A DNA stretch of 64,000 bases, from assembly GCA_902523455.1 (NCBI GenBank), contig CABYZG010000005.1, positions 1 through 64,000 on the forward strand, in the 5' to 3' direction. The DNA is from an uncultured Pelagibacteraceae bacterium (GTDB taxonomy: Bacteria; Pseudomonadota; Alphaproteobacteria; Pelagibacterales; AG-422-B15). The notes under the pieces were generated by a model, which was given only the letters and a program-made list of their open reading frames with translations, was not told the origin of the DNA and did no database searches. Shown here one piece after another: positions 47,821 to 58,846 of the stretch. Positions within the stretch are counted from its first letter, which is position 1, and the number at the start of each line of letters is the position of its first letter. A program made the translations under genes and the position numbers.

Positions 47821-48755
47821 TTTACCATAATTGACAAACAAGCCATCCGAACAGCTACTCCATTTTCAACCTGTTCAGTTATCACTGATTTGTTTACATC
47901 ATCAGCTAGTTCATTCTCTATTTCTACACCTCGATTTATTGGACCAGGGTGAAGCACTAGTACTTCAGGCTTTGCTAATTTTAACTTTTCATAAGTAAGT
48001 CCAAAACTTCTAAAATAATCGTCCGCTGATGGAAGATTTAAATCTTTTATTCTTTCATTTTGGATTCTAAGCATCATCACTATATCAGCATCTTTTATGC
48101 CTTCTTCTAAATTTGTGAACGTTTCAACATCATATTTATCTAAATCTTTTGGTTTAAAATAATCAGGAAATACGAATCTGACTTTTGATTTCATTTTATT
48201 TAGAAGATAGTAGTTTGACCTTGCAACTCGACTATGTTCAAGATCACCACATATTGAAACTGTGATATCATGAAGCTTTCGATTGTGATTTATGATTGTA
48301 TAAGCATCAAGCAATGCTTGTGTGGGGTGTTCATTAACACCTTCTCCAGCATTTATAACAGGACATTCTAATATTTTAGCAATTTCTTTTGAGGCATCAT
48401 TTTCTCCATGTCTGATAATTACAAGATCAGGGTTCATTGCTCCTAAAGTTTGAGCGGTATCAAATAAACTTTCACCTTTTCTTAATGAAGATCCTTCAAT
48501 ATTCATATTAATTACATCAGCGCCTAATCTTTTAGCAGCTATTTCAAAAGAGATTAGTGTTCTTGTAGAGGGTTCAAAAAAAAGATTTATAATTGTTCTG
48601 CCTTTTAAGATTGGTATTTTTTTATCCTTTTCCTTGTTGTGCTCTTTGAAAATTTTACTGAGTTCTAAAATATTATTTATATCCTCAATGCTGAGATTTT
48701 TTATGCCATGTAGATGGGCTTGAGAGATTTTAGGGATTTTAATGTTTTCAAGCAT
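47817..48755 (-). CDS. pyrB: Aspartate carbamoyltransferase catalytic subunit
   Basis: A 312-residue enzyme making carbamoyl aspartate in pyrimidine synthesis. The carbamoyl phosphate motif FFEPSTRTLISFE, EHPTQALLDAYT and the C-terminal HPGPINRGVEI are complete. No regulatory pyrI or dihydroorotase-like pyrC partner is adjacent. It overlaps ruvX by one base upstream and plsY by four downstream, so the three genes form one transcript. Confidence 0.97.
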   Translation of the reverse strand: MLENIKIPKISQAHLHGIKNLSIEDINNILELSKIFKEHNKEKDKKIPILKGRTIINLFFEPSTRTLISFEIAAKRLGADVINMNIEGSSLRKGESLFDTAQTLGAMNPDLVIIRHGENDASKEIAKILECPVINAGEGVNEHPTQALLDAYTIINHNRKLHDITVSICGDLEHSRVARSNYYLLNKMKSKVRFVFPDYFKPKDLDKYDVETFTNLEEGIKDADIVMMLRIQNERIKDLNLPSADDYFRSFGLTYEKLKLAKPEVLVLHPGPINRGVEIENELADDVNKSVITEQVENGVAVRMACLSIMVK

Positions 48756-49246
48756 TAATTCATTCTTTTAATATAATTTAATGCACCTTCCAAGATAAAT
48801 GCTGAAGCGAGACTATCAATTTCTTTTTTTTCATTATGGGCTTTTTTTCTGCTTTTAGAATTATCTGTATATAACCTGTCCACAGCAACAGTAGAAAGTC
48901 TTTCATCCCAAAAAGAATAGGGAATATTCAAAGACAAATTTAAAGCTCTTGATTTATCACGGATTGATTGAGCACTTTTTCCCTCACTTCCATCCATATT
49001 TAATGGCAGTCCAATGATGAGGGCTTTAACGTCGTGAAGTTTAACTAGCTCATTTAATTCTTTCAGAAAGTCTTTCATGTTTGAATATTTAATAGTTCTT
49101 AATGGTAGAGCCCCCGTCATATCCGATGTAGAAATTGCAACTCCAATTCTTTTACTGCCAATATCTAATCCTAGAATTTTATGATTACTTTCCACTAATG
49201 ACTTAAATTCTGCAATATCTACTTCTTTTTTTGTTTCATTAGTCAT
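48755..49246 (-). CDS. ruvX: Pre-16S rRNA nuclease YqgF (RuvX)
   Basis: A 163-residue RNase H-fold nuclease that trims the 16S rRNA 5' end in E. coli. The acidic sites are visible in ILGLDIGSKRIGVAIS, WDERLSTVAVDRL and EIDSLASAFILEGAL; IIGLPLNMDGSEG is the family loop. The N terminus is about 25 residues longer than usual. An ATG six codons upstream (49264) is also possible; 49246 is preferred because a TATGAT element at 49260-49265 would place the RNA start between them. Confidence 0.9.
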   Translation of the reverse strand: MTNETKKEVDIAEFKSLVESNHKILGLDIGSKRIGVAISTSDMTGALPLRTIKYSNMKDFLKELNELVKLHDVKALIIGLPLNMDGSEGKSAQSIRDKSRALNLSLNIPYSFWDERLSTVAVDRLYTDNSKSRKKAHNEKKEIDSLASAFILEGALNYIKRMN

Positions 49247-49295
49247 TTTTTGACTGTATATCATACATTAATTTAAGTTAGTACCTCATATAAAT

Positions 49296-49583
49296 ATGGA
49301 ATTTGATAAGAAAAGTCTTTTAAAGCTTGGAAAGTTAGCAAGAATTTCAATCAGTGACGATAAACTCAATAATCTTAGTAAGGATCTTAATTCAATCTTA
49401 GAATTTGTTGATCAGTTAAAAGAAATTAAAACTGATCAAGTTGATCCGACATCTAATTCCCTTAATCAAAAATTAGAAGTTAGAGATGATAAAGTGGATA
49501 CTAAGAATAGTGCTGAGGATATATTAGAAAATGCACCTGAAAAAGAAATGGATTTTTTTGTTGTTCCAAAAGTGATCGAATAA
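49296..49583 (+). CDS. gatC: Asp/Glu-tRNA amidotransferase subunit C
   Basis: A 95-residue subunit that braces GatA and Gat[18 protein letters not shown], then [15 protein letters not shown] and the C-terminal [15 protein letters not shown] are typical. Divergent from ruvX across a 31-to-49-base gap. Its last base is the first of the gatA ATG. Confidence 0.95.
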   Translation: MEFDKKSLLKLGKLARISISDDKLNNLSKDLNSILEFVDQLKEIKTDQVDPTSNSLNQKLEVRDDKVDTKNSAEDILENAPEKEMDFFVVPKVIE

Positions 49584-51058
49584 TGAAAGATAGCTATACA
49601 TTAAAATCGCTAGCAGTTCTTTTGGAGAATAATAAAATATCATCGAAAGAGTTAACTTCAGAGTATTTAAAAAATATTGAAAATGGTAAAGAGTTAAATT
49701 GCTATAATACTATATCACAAGAGAAAGCTCTTATTGATGCTGAAAAGTCTGACGAAAGAAGAAAAAGTCAAAATCTTAGAAGTAAGTACGACGGAATTCC
49801 AATTGGAATAAAAGATTTATTTTGTACGAAGGGCGTGACTACTACTGCATCAAGTAAAATTTTATCAAACTTTGTTCCAAATTATGAGTCTACAGTAACT
49901 CAAAATTGTGATGATGCAGGCTTGATTAGTTTAGGCAAATTAAATTGTGATGAATTTGCAATGGGTTCAACTAACAAAACTAGTTTTTTTGGTTCGGTTA
50001 AGAATCCATGGAAATCTGTAAATTCTGATTATGAGCTTGTTCCAGGAGGATCATCTGGAGGGTCAGCAGCAGCAGTTTCAGGTGATCTTTGTGTAGCCTC
50101 TCTTGGAACAGATACTGGAGGCTCAATTAGACAGCCAGCTTCTTTTACAGGTACTGTTGGTTTGAAACCTTCATATGGAAGAGTATCCAGATGGGGAATA
50201 GTTGCATTTGCATCTTCATTAGATCAAGCGGGACCAATTACAAAAACCGTTGAAGACGCTGCAATCTTATTAGACATTATATCGGGTCATGATGAAAAGG
50301 ACTCAACTTCTTCGGTTAATCCAAAAGAAAATTATTATGAAAATTTAAATTCAGACATAAAAGGGATGAAGATTGGAATACCAAAGGAATTTAGAAGTGA
50401 CAAGCTTCCAGCTAGTACTCAAAAAAGCTGGGATGAGTGTGCAAATTTACTAAAAACTAATGGAGCAGAAATAGTAGATATTAGTTTACCACATACAATG
50501 AGCGCTTTGCCCGCTTACTATATTATCGCGCCTGCAGAAGCTTCATCAAATTTAGCTCGCTATGATGGAGTAAGATATGGACTAAGAGTCAAAGGAAATG
50601 ATCTCATTGATATGTATGAAAAAACGAGATCAGAGGGATTTGGCGATGAAGTAAAGAGAAGAATATTAATTGGCACATATGTGCTATCATCTGGATATTA
50701 TGATGCTTATTATATTAAGGCACAAAAGATTAGATCATTAATAAAAAGTGACTACGTTGAAGCCTTTAAAAAAGTTGATGCGATTCTCACTCCTTCGACA
50801 CCTTCAACGGCTTTTGAGATTGCAAATGAGCCTTCTGATCCAGTACAAAACTATCTAAATGACATTTTTACTGTTCCTGTAAATCTAGCGGGTTTACCAG
50901 GTATATCTATTCCATATGCAAATGATGAGAATAATTTACCAATTGGCTTACAACTGATAACAAATTCATTTGAAGAACAAAAATTACTCAATGTTGCTAA
51001 AAATATTGAGGAAACTATAAATTATTCAGAAACTCCAGAAAAATGGTGGCTTAAATGA
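49583..51058 (+). CDS. gatA: Asp/Glu-tRNA amidotransferase subunit A
   Basis: A 491-residue amidase that frees ammonia from glutamine for GatB. The Ser-cis-Ser-Lys triad is present: Lys in IPIGIKDLF, Ser in [13 protein letters not shown] and Ser in [13 protein letters not shown]. An intact GatCAB implies indirect making of Gln-tRNA, Asn-tRNA or both. Four-base overlap with gatB. Confidence 0.98.
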   Translation: MKDSYTLKSLAVLLENNKISSKELTSEYLKNIENGKELNCYNTISQEKALIDAEKSDERRKSQNLRSKYDGIPIGIKDLFCTKGVTTTASSKILSNFVPNYESTVTQNCDDAGLISLGKLNCDEFAMGSTNKTSFFGSVKNPWKSVNSDYELVPGGSSGGSAAAVSGDLCVASLGTDTGGSIRQPASFTGTVGLKPSYGRVSRWGIVAFASSLDQAGPITKTVEDAAILLDIISGHDEKDSTSSVNPKENYYENLNSDIKGMKIGIPKEFRSDKLPASTQKSWDECANLLKTNGAEIVDISLPHTMSALPAYYIIAPAEASSNLARYDGVRYGLRVKGNDLIDMYEKTRSEGFGDEVKRRILIGTYVLSSGYYDAYYIKAQKIRSLIKSDYVEAFKKVDAILTPSTPSTAFEIANEPSDPVQNYLNDIFTVPVNLAGLPGISIPYANDENNLPIGLQLITNSFEEQKLLNVAKNIEETINYSETPEKWWLK

Positions 51059-52485
51059 TAGAGGGTTGGAACTTAGTTATTGGAATAGAGATTCATGCTC
51101 AAGTTAATTCAAAATCTAAATTATTTTCATCATCACCAACCGATTTTGGATCTAAACCCAATAGTCAAGTAAGTTTAATTGATGCAGCAATGCCTGGTAT
51201 GCTACCTGTAATCAATAAATTTTGTATTGAGCAAGCCGTCAAGTCAGGGATTGGATTAAATGCAAAAATAAATAAAAAATCTATTTTTGATCGTAAGAAT
51301 TATTTTTATCAAGACTTACCACAAGGCTACCAAATATCTCAGTATAAGGACCCAATAGTGGGAGAAGGATTTGTTGAAATAGAAACTGAAAACGGTCAAA
51401 AGAAAATTGGAGTTGAAAGACTTCATTTAGAACAAGATGCAGGTAAAAGTTTGCATGACCAGGATCCAAACTTCACTTTTGTTGACTTGAATCGTTCAGG
51501 AATTGCTCTAATGGAAATTGTATCTAAACCAGATATGAGCTCACCAGAGGAGGCTGTTGAATATGTTCGAAAAGTTAGAAGTATTCTAAGATATCTTGGT
51601 ACATGTGACGGAAATATGGAACAAGGATCTATAAGAGCCGATGTAAATGTTTCTGTAAACAAGCCTGGAAATGAATTAGGTACAAGGTGCGAAATCAAAA
51701 ACTTAAACTCATTTAAATTTATTCATGCAGCTATTGTTTATGAAGCAAAAAGACAAATAAAACTTATTGAGCAAGGAGAAAGTGTCAATCAAGAAACAAG
51801 ATTATTTAATACGCAGTCTGGTGAAACGAGATCAATGAGGTCAAAAGAAGATGCACATGATTATCGATATTTTCCTGATCCAGACCTTTTGCCACTCACT
51901 TTGGATGATGACTGGATTAAAGGTTTACAAGAATCAATACCAGAATTGCCGGATAAAATAAAAGAGAGATTTATTAAGGAATATTCTCTTAGTTCTTATG
52001 ATGCAAATATTATTGTTTCAGACAAAGCAACAAGTGAATATTTCGAAGACGTTGTAAAGAACAGGAATCCAAAACTTGTAACAACATGGGTTACTGGAGA
52101 GTTATTTTCAATACTAAATAAAAAAAATCTGATTATTGAGGATAGTCCTATTACTTCAAAACAACTTGGTGAACTGGTTGATAACATCGAAAATGGTAAG
52201 ATTTCAAACCGTCAAGCAAAGGAAGTGTTGGAGGAAATGTGTGAAAGTGGCAAAGGCGCGTTAGAGATTATTGATGAAAAAGGTTTATCCCAAATTAGTG
52301 ATGAAAATGAAATAGAAAGCCTAGTTGATAATGTATTAAATTCAAATCCAGAAAACGTTAAAAAATATAAAAATGGAAAAGATAAACTTTTTGGTTTTTT
52401 TGTTGGTGAGGCCATGAAACTTTCTAAAGGTAAAGCTAATCCAAAAATAGTTAATGACCTCATCAAGAAAAAGTTATCACAATAA
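51055..52485 (+). CDS. gatB: Asp/Glu-tRNA amidotransferase subunit B
   Basis: A 476-residue kinase/transamidase subunit: it phosphorylates Glu or Asp on misacylated tRNA and adds ammonia arriving from Gat[36 protein letters not shown] and [16 protein letters not shown] ([15 protein letters not shown]) blocks and the helical YqeY-like tail (about 325-476) for tRNA binding are present. Last protein gene before tRNA-Ser. Confidence 0.98.
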   Translation: MIEGWNLVIGIEIHAQVNSKSKLFSSSPTDFGSKPNSQVSLIDAAMPGMLPVINKFCIEQAVKSGIGLNAKINKKSIFDRKNYFYQDLPQGYQISQYKDPIVGEGFVEIETENGQKKIGVERLHLEQDAGKSLHDQDPNFTFVDLNRSGIALMEIVSKPDMSSPEEAVEYVRKVRSILRYLGTCDGNMEQGSIRADVNVSVNKPGNELGTRCEIKNLNSFKFIHAAIVYEAKRQIKLIEQGESVNQETRLFNTQSGETRSMRSKEDAHDYRYFPDPDLLPLTLDDDWIKGLQESIPELPDKIKERFIKEYSLSSYDANIIVSDKATSEYFEDVVKNRNPKLVTTWVTGELFSILNKKNLIIEDSPITSKQLGELVDNIENGKISNRQAKEVLEEMCESGKGALEIIDEKGLSQISDENEIESLVDNVLNSNPENVKKYKNGKDKLFGFFVGEAMKLSKGKANPKIVNDLIKKKLSQ

Positions 52486-52533
52486 AGTAATTTCTTTTAA
52501 TCAATATAAATTTGATATATTAAAACAATGTGT

Positions 52534-52627
52534 GGAGAGATGGGTGAGTGGTTGAAACCGGCTCCCTGCTAAGGAGTTGTGCGGGCTTATACCCGTACCG
52601 AGGGTTCGAATCCCTCTCTCTCCGCCA
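52534..52627 (+). tRNA. trnS: tRNA-Ser (anticodon GCT)
   Basis: A 94-base class II tRNA with acceptor GGAGAGA/TCTCTCC, anticodon loop CTGCTAA (GCT, reading AGC/AGU), a long GC-rich variable arm, and an encoded CCA. It lies 48 bases after gatB and 11 bases from the end of the opposite-strand slt gene. Confidence 0.97.
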
Positions 52628-52638
52628 CACTAATTTTA

Positions 52639-54753
52639 TCACGAATCTTTTTTCTTACTTGGTTTAATTAAGGTTTTTCCACCAACATAAGCACGATTAA
52701 GATTATTCGATAAAGTGTAATCAATTGGTTTCAATCCATTCTCAATAAATTCATATACTTGAATATTTTCCATTACTCTTTGAACATAGTTTCTTGTTTC
52801 TTTGAAAGGTATCAACTCTATCCAATTTTCACTTGTAATATCATCTTTTCTTGGGTCCCCATATTTTTTTATCCATCTTGAAACTCGTGACTCACCCGCA
52901 TTATAAGCTGCAAGAGACAAAATGTATGAGCCATTGTAGTTTGAGAGTAATTTATCTAAATAAGCACTTCCTAAAATTACATTATACTTTGGATCTTCAG
53001 TCAATTTACTCTTTGTATATTCAAGCTTTAAACCCTTTGAGACTCTTTTTGCAGTATACGGCATAAGTTGCATTAATCCTTTAGCTCCTGCATAACTTCC
53101 AGCTTTAGGATCAAACTGACTCTCTTGTCTTGTTACAGAATGTATTAGACTTTGTTCTGGAAAAATAATTTTTCCAAATTCAGGTCTTTCAATTTGAGGA
53201 AAGCTTAGTGGGTCAAGAATTGTGTGGTTATAATATAAAATTTTACCTGCTTGAACTGCAAAATCATGTCTGCCTATGTCATTTGCAGTTTTGACTGAAT
53301 TTACAGAAGTACTAAGGTTTTTACGATCAGCAAGATCCCAAATAAATTTTTTAACCAATTTAGGTCTATCAAATTCATTTAATAAAGAGATTGATAAATA
53401 AACTGGTCGATTTTCTTTATAATCAGTGTTGTTAGCATCGGAGTACTCTACAAGCAATGGATTAAATAATTTCTTCACTGATAATTTGCTCGCCGCGAGC
53501 TGACCATAAAAGGTAAGACTGTACAAAGAAGCCTTTTCATACCAGCGTTGCGACTCTGCAGAACTACCAACTTCCTCTAATGCATTTCCCATCCAATAGG
53601 CGGCTCTTGCTTTTGAGATTGGTCTTGATGAAACATTCCAAATTTTTTGAAAATGAAGATAAGCTGATTCTGGATTAGATAAAAAAGTAAGAGCTATCCA
53701 ACCAGCTAACCACTCAGCCTCAGCAATATCTTTACTTTCACTCAAACCGTGATTTATTGCAAGCGCGTATGCAGTTTCATATTCATGACGGTCAATTAAA
53801 CGCCTAATAAGAAAACTTTTTTTATCCCAAAATTTGTCTGGGCGAACTAACTCACTTGAATTTGATTTATTGATATCTAATAATAATACTAGTGCACTAT
53901 CATACTTTCTTTTTTTAATTCGCCAATTGATTCGATCATAAACAAGCCCAGGTTCATTTTTCAATTCATCTGGAACTAGCTTTATTAAATTATCTACACC
54001 GCCCGCAAATGAAATTAATCCTATCCTGGCTTCAAATAGTTTTTGATAATCTTTATCAACATATTTTACCAATCTGGCTGCAGTTCTATATTTTCCGTCC
54101 CATAGTAATTTATTTATTCTTCTCAGATGATGATCTTTATTTAAAATACTTTTATAAGTTTTTATGATTTGAGATTGTTCTTTTCTAGTAAAGCTGCCAC
54201 CGATATAGCCATCAATGATAAGTCTCTTTCCTTCTTCAGATTTGCCACTGTTTAGAAGTGCATTACCAAGATATATTCGACCCCAGCCTGTTTCTGGAGG
54301 ATTATCGCTAAAGTAATCTATTAAATCTTCATAATCATCTCTAAATGTAATTTTTGATTCAGCTTTGAGTTTTATTTTCTCTATTTCAGGCCAATTTGAA
54401 TTTTTCTTAATATATGTTTTGTAATCAGAAAATGTTAAATTACTTGCACCATTATAATATTTAAGCCAGTTTAGTGTCTCTTTTGCTGTTTCATTTTTAA
54501 TATTACTGCTTATTCCTGTTACTCGATCCCATTTATATTCATCCGCCTTATCGAGCGCTAACTCAAATAACTCATAGTCTTTATTGCTCAACAATTGAGA
54601 GAGTGCAGGCTGAACTGGTTTTTTTATTGGGATCGAGAACCCAGGCCCTGGCAATTCAATGAATAGACTTCTCTTTACAGGCGTTATTTCTCCAAAAGAA
54701 GATATTCCTGAAATTAAAAATAGACTTACTACAAAAATGATTAATTTTTTCAC
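52639..54753 (-). CDS. slt: Soluble lytic murein transglycosylase
   Basis: A 704-residue periplasmic enzyme that cleaves peptidoglycan with formation of 1,6-anhydromuropeptides. It has a signal peptide (MKKLIIFVVSLFLISGISSFG), a long superhelical U-shaped region (about 40-500), and a C-terminal catalytic SLT domain with the glutamate in RQESQFDPKA, GAKGLMQLMP, and AAYNAGESRVSRW. No lipobox cysteine, so a soluble form is favoured. Divergent from dapA across an 80-base gap with no clear paired promoter. Confidence 0.94.
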   Translation of the reverse strand: MKKLIIFVVSLFLISGISSFGEITPVKRSLFIELPGPGFSIPIKKPVQPALSQLLSNKDYELFELALDKADEYKWDRVTGISSNIKNETAKETLNWLKYYNGASNLTFSDYKTYIKKNSNWPEIEKIKLKAESKITFRDDYEDLIDYFSDNPPETGWGRIYLGNALLNSGKSEEGKRLIIDGYIGGSFTRKEQSQIIKTYKSILNKDHHLRRINKLLWDGKYRTAARLVKYVDKDYQKLFEARIGLISFAGGVDNLIKLVPDELKNEPGLVYDRINWRIKKRKYDSALVLLLDINKSNSSELVRPDKFWDKKSFLIRRLIDRHEYETAYALAINHGLSESKDIAEAEWLAGWIALTFLSNPESAYLHFQKIWNVSSRPISKARAAYWMGNALEEVGSSAESQRWYEKASLYSLTFYGQLAASKLSVKKLFNPLLVEYSDANNTDYKENRPVYLSISLLNEFDRPKLVKKFIWDLADRKNLSTSVNSVKTANDIGRHDFAVQAGKILYYNHTILDPLSFPQIERPEFGKIIFPEQSLIHSVTRQESQFDPKAGSYAGAKGLMQLMPYTAKRVSKGLKLEYTKSKLTEDPKYNVILGSAYLDKLLSNYNGSYILSLAAYNAGESRVSRWIKKYGDPRKDDITSENWIELIPFKETRNYVQRVMENIQVYEFIENGLKPIDYTLSNNLNRAYVGGKTLIKPSKKKDS

Positions 54754-54833
54754 GAAATAGTTATTTGTTTGATTTGCACAAGTATATTTATGATTAAGGT
54801 TTTTTTAAATAATTAAAAGTGCTATTGTAAACA

Positions 54834-55706
54834 ATGTTTAAAGGATCTCATACAGCATTAATTACACCTTTTGACGGCAAATCTATTGATGAAAAATCAT
54901 TTAGGTCTCTGATAGATTTTCAAATATCAGAAGGTATACATGGGCTGGTTCCTGTAGGTACAACGGGCGAGTCACCAACCTTAAGCCATGAAGAACATAA
55001 GTTAGCAGTTGAGATATGTGTTGAAGAAACAGCAAAACGTGTACCAGTAATAGCAGGAACAGGATCAAATAACACCGACGAAGCAATCGATCTCACTATG
55101 CACGCTGAAAAAGCAGGTGCTGATGGAGCTTTAGTGGTTACACCATATTATAATAAACCTACACAACATGGTTTATACTCACACTTCGAGGCAATCAGTA
55201 AGGCAACTACACTTCCAATTATTATCTATAATATTCCTGGCAGATCAATTGTTGATATGAATACTAATACAATGAAGGATTTGTTTAAAATCAAAAACAT
55301 TGTTGGAGTAAAGGATGCTACTTCAGATATACCAAGAGTTTATGAAACTAAAACAACAATAGGAGAAGATTTTAATCAATTAACAGGAGATGATGCAACT
55401 ACGTTAGCTTTTATGGTTTACGGTGGTCACGGATCTATCTCAGTGACGTCTAATATTGCGCCAAAATTATGTTCTGAATTTATGAAATATTGTTTAGATC
55501 AAAATTTTGCTAAAGCTTCTGTGATAAATGACAAACTGATGCCGTTGCATCATGCTTTATTTGTTGAGTCCAGTCCTGCCCCAGTAAAATATGCTGCTTC
55601 TAAGCTTGGTTTATGTAAGGATGACATAAGACTGCCGCTCACAAGTATATCAGACGAAACTAAGCAATTAGTTGATAAAGCTATGAAGCACGCATCATTA
55701 ATATAG
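54834..55706 (+). CDS. dapA: 4-hydroxy-tetrahydrodipicolinate synthase
   Basis: A 290-residue TIM-barrel enzyme that condenses pyruvate with aspartate semialdehyde in lysine and diaminopimelate synthesis. [23 protein letters not shown] (tyrosine proton relay) and the Schiff-base lysine in VGVKDATSD (about 160) are present. It begins the smpB-folK run; a TTG-start smpB follows after 2 bases. Related aldolases such as NanA are less likely given the context. Confidence 0.96.
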   Translation: MFKGSHTALITPFDGKSIDEKSFRSLIDFQISEGIHGLVPVGTTGESPTLSHEEHKLAVEICVEETAKRVPVIAGTGSNNTDEAIDLTMHAEKAGADGALVVTPYYNKPTQHGLYSHFEAISKATTLPIIIYNIPGRSIVDMNTNTMKDLFKIKNIVGVKDATSDIPRVYETKTTIGEDFNQLTGDDATTLAFMVYGGHGSISVTSNIAPKLCSEFMKYCLDQNFAKASVINDKLMPLHHALFVESSPAPVKYAASKLGLCKDDIRLPLTSISDETKQLVDKAMKHASLI

Positions 55707-55708
55707 CC

Positions 55709-56146
55709 TTGCAGATAGCAGTTCAAAACAGAAAAGCAAAGTATAATTATACATTTGTTGAGTTATTTGAGGCAGGAATCGAACTACAAGGTAGTGAGAT
55801 AAAATCGCTTCGAAATGGAAGAGTTGAGATAGCCGAGTCATATGCAAGGGAAGATAATAGTGAAATATTTTTAATAAACTCACATTTCTCGAAATATTCT
55901 AATGCTTCATATCTAAATCATGTTGAAAACCGGCCACGAAAATTACTTTTACACAAAAAAGAAATCAGAAAAATCATTGGAAAATTAAATAAAGAGTCAC
56001 TTACTTTGATCCCAACAAAAATATACTTTAATAAAAAAGGTAAGGCAAAGTTGGAAATTGCTCTTGCTAAAGGAAAAAAACTACATGATAAAAGAGATGC
56101 TAAAAAAAGAAAAGATTGGGTTAGGGAGAAAAAAAAGTACGGATGA
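55709..56146 (+). CDS. smpB: tmRNA-binding protein SmpB
   Basis: A 145-residue partner of tmRNA in ribosome rescue. [35 protein letters not shown] core (key part [14 protein letters not shown]) and the C-terminal basic tail with [11 protein letters not shown], which mimics the missing codon in the decoding site, are intact. The start is a TTG at 55709: no ATG lies near, and the sequence after it matches the expected family start. The tmRNA gene itself is not in the window. Overlaps folK by 4 bases. Confidence 0.95.
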   Translation: MQIAVQNRKAKYNYTFVELFEAGIELQGSEIKSLRNGRVEIAESYAREDNSEIFLINSHFSKYSNASYLNHVENRPRKLLLHKKEIRKIIGKLNKESLTLIPTKIYFNKKGKAKLEIALAKGKKLHDKRDAKKRKDWVREKKKYG

Positions 56147-56661
56147 TTTACGCTTTAGGAATTGGGTCAAATTCTAACTCAAGATTTGGTAATAAATTAA
56201 ATACACTTAAATTTGTTTTAAAAGAGTTGGAGCGTAATAATATCAAAGTAATAAAAAAGTCTAAATTATATTCATCGCCACCTAAAAATTTTAAAACTGC
56301 TGCCGAAACCTTTTTAAACGCTGCTTTAGTTGTTGAAACAAAATTAAAACCTAAAAATTTACTAATAATTTTAAAAAAAATTGAAAGAATTACTGGAAGA
56401 TACGCCTATCGTAAAAATACTTCTCGAACATGTGATTTGGATATTCTTTTGCTTAGTAAGTCCAGTAAAATATTGATAAATGAGAACAAAAATTTTGTTG
56501 AAATTCCACATCCAAGACTTCATGAGAGAAATTTTGTATTAAGGCCTTTATTGGACATTTGTCCTGGATGGCTCCACTATGAAAAAAAATCATCAATTAT
56601 GAAGCTTCATAAAAGCTTGCATATTGAAGATAAATTGTACAAAGTCTTGAATACTTTATAA
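56143..56661 (+). CDS. folK: 2-amino-4-hydroxy-6-hydroxymethyldihydropteridine pyrophosphokinase
   Basis: A 172-residue HPPK enzyme of folate synthesis, transferring pyrophosphate from ATP to the pterin. [13 protein letters not shown], the [19 protein letters not shown] block with the two Mg2+-binding aspartates, and [16 protein letters not shown] are present. Highly lysine-rich. folP and folB are not nearby. In many alphaproteobacteria rpoZ follows here; instead the next gene is spoT after 55 bases. Confidence 0.93.
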   Translation: MIYALGIGSNSNSRFGNKLNTLKFVLKELERNNIKVIKKSKLYSSPPKNFKTAAETFLNAALVVETKLKPKNLLIILKKIERITGRYAYRKNTSRTCDLDILLLSKSSKILINENKNFVEIPHPRLHERNFVLRPLLDICPGWLHYEKKSSIMKLHKSLHIEDKLYKVLNTL

Positions 56662-56691
56662 ATTGTCAATTATTTTGGGCTTCACTTAGTA

Positions 56692-56697
56692 TATAAT
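56692..56697 (+). promoter_or_regulatory. Possible -10 element of spoT
   Basis: A perfect TATAAT stands 19 bases before the spoT ATG in the 55-base folK-spoT gap. No -35 hexamer is found at normal spacing; the TTGTCA at 56663 is 23 bases away. Support is limited to the -10 alone. Confidence 0.3.
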
Positions 56698-56716
56698 GTA
56701 TGATTAATAGTGCATT

Positions 56717-58846
56717 ATGGCACAATCAACAGTCTATAAACCTGCGAAACTAATTGATAAGAATCTTGATTCTAAATTAATAGAAAAAGCTTATTCTTTT
56801 GCAGTCGAGTGTCATAAGTCACAAAAAAGGCATTCAGGTGATCCTTATATATCTCATCCAGTTGCAGTTGCTGATATACTATTAAACTTAAAGTTAGATA
56901 CTTCCACAATTATAACGGGCCTTTTACATGACACACTTGAGGATACTCTTGCTACGGAAAATGAAATTGAAGAAAAATTTGGAAAAGAAGTCCTTCAATT
57001 AGTAAACGGCGTTACAAAACTTTCAAAAATTGAAACGTATACTGAAAATAAATTCCAGGCTGAAAATTTCAGAAAATTAATTTTAGCAATGTCGAAGGAT
57101 ATCAGAGTTTTGTTAGTAAAGTTAGCTGACCGTTTACACAACATGAGAACGATTCAATTTATTCCACAGGAAAAAAGACGACAACGTATTGCATCGGAAA
57201 CATTAGAAATTTATGCCCCCCTTGCTGGAAGATTGGGAATGCATGAATTCAAAGACGAGTTGGAAGATTTATCATTTCAAATTTTAAATCCATCTGCATA
57301 TTCCTCATTGATGACAAGAATTGAGTATTTAAAGAAAGATAAATCTAATTTAACAGATAAAATAAAGACAAGGATCTTTAGTCTTTTAGAAAAAAATGAA
57401 ATTGATTGTCAAATAATAGGACGTGAAAAAAAAATCTTCTCTGTATGGAATAAAATGCAGAATAAGCAAATTGCTTTTAGACAATTGTCGGATATTTTTG
57501 CTTATAGGATTATCACTAATAGCATTGAAGATTGTTATAGTATATTGGGCATCATTCATAACCGGTGGTCTGCTGTACCAGGCTCATTTAAGGATTATAT
57601 ATCGACACCAAAAATAAATAATTATCAGTCTATTCATACAACGATTGTCGGCCCTGAAAGACAGAGAGTTGAACTTCAAATTCGAACGAATGAAATGAAC
57701 ACTATAGCAGATAAGGGTATAGCGGCACACTGGAGCTATAAAGAGAATTATAATTTAGTAGATAACTCTTCTTCAGATCCAGTTAATGTTACTTGGTTGA
57801 GAGATTTAGTAGAAATATTGGACAGCGGTGGAAGCTCTGAGGACTTACTTGAAGCTACAAAATTAGAAATGTTTCAGGATCAAGTTTTTTGTTTTACACC
57901 GAAAGGTGACTTAATTCATTTGCCTGCAAATTCTAACTCTATCGATTTTGCTTATGCCCTTCATTCTGAAATTGGAAATCGTTGCGTTGGATGCAAGATT
58001 AATGGAAAACCTAGACCCTTATTTACAAAACTTCAAAATGGAGATGAGATTGAAGTACTAACATCAAAAAAACCATCTCCATCTGAAACTTGGGAAAATA
58101 TTGTTACAACTGCAAAGGCGCAGTCATCGATAAAAAGATTTTTTAAAAAGCAAGAAAAAGATGAATTCACAAGTCTAGGGTTAAAAATATTACACAAAGT
58201 CACAGGTAGAAATGAAGATATTTCAAACACAGAAATTAGTAATTTTGCAAAAAGTTTTAATAGGAAAAGTCCTGAGGAGTTTCTTGTTGCAATTGGTAAA
58301 GGAAGTATAAAGCCACATCAATTATCAAAGCTTAAGCCCCGTTCAACTTTATCATTTTTTTCTCGATACAGAAGAAGAGACACAAACGATAAGATGCCTT
58401 TAGAGATAAGTAACTTCCAACCTGGAATTGCAATTCATTATGCAGAATGCTGTTTCCCTTTGCCCAATGAAAATATTTTGGGACTTACATCAGAAGATTC
58501 AGGTGTAATCATTCACTCCAGTTTATGTAAGGAGCTAGATAAAGAAACAAAAAAAGAAGATTGGATCACTGCCTCATGGAAAGATGTTGATCCAAAGCAG
58601 TATTTTTCGTCAAGAATAAAAGTCTCAGTTAAAAATGAACCTGGATCTTTAGGTAAATTAGCAACCATTGTTGGAAGTGCAGGCGGCAATATAACTAACC
58701 TTAACATATCTGAAAAAGGGGATGATTATTTTGATATGATTTTTATTATTGACGTCCATAATCTTGATCATCTGGATAAGATTATAGAAACTATCTCAGA
58801 AGTAGATATTGTAAGTTCTGTAAGTAGGCTTTTGATAAATTTATGA
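56717..58846 (+). CDS. spoT: Bifunctional (p)ppGpp synthetase/hydrolase (Rel/SpoT family)
   Basis: A 709-residue stringent-response enzyme. The HD hydrolase domain (about 25-180) retains His47, His71, Asp72 and Glu75 (SHPVAVAD, LLHDTLEDT) and the later ADRLHNMRT. The synthetase domain (about 235-350) has FKDYISTPKINNYQSIHT and VELQIRT. TGS (about 390-450) with CFTPKGDLIHLP and a C-terminal ACT domain follow. Both activities should work, so it can be the only long Rel-type enzyme. First gene of the spoT-to-parC run; overlaps pyrE by 4 bases. Confidence 0.97.
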   Translation: MAQSTVYKPAKLIDKNLDSKLIEKAYSFAVECHKSQKRHSGDPYISHPVAVADILLNLKLDTSTIITGLLHDTLEDTLATENEIEEKFGKEVLQLVNGVTKLSKIETYTENKFQAENFRKLILAMSKDIRVLLVKLADRLHNMRTIQFIPQEKRRQRIASETLEIYAPLAGRLGMHEFKDELEDLSFQILNPSAYSSLMTRIEYLKKDKSNLTDKIKTRIFSLLEKNEIDCQIIGREKKIFSVWNKMQNKQIAFRQLSDIFAYRIITNSIEDCYSILGIIHNRWSAVPGSFKDYISTPKINNYQSIHTTIVGPERQRVELQIRTNEMNTIADKGIAAHWSYKENYNLVDNSSSDPVNVTWLRDLVEILDSGGSSEDLLEATKLEMFQDQVFCFTPKGDLIHLPANSNSIDFAYALHSEIGNRCVGCKINGKPRPLFTKLQNGDEIEVLTSKKPSPSETWENIVTTAKAQSSIKRFFKKQEKDEFTSLGLKILHKVTGRNEDISNTEISNFAKSFNRKSPEEFLVAIGKGSIKPHQLSKLKPRSTLSFFSRYRRRDTNDKMPLEISNFQPGIAIHYAECCFPLPNENILGLTSEDSGVIIHSSLCKELDKETKKEDWITASWKDVDPKQYFSSRIKVSVKNEPGSLGKLATIVGSAGGNITNLNISEKGDDYFDMIFIIDVHNLDHLDKIIETISEVDIVSSVSRLLINL

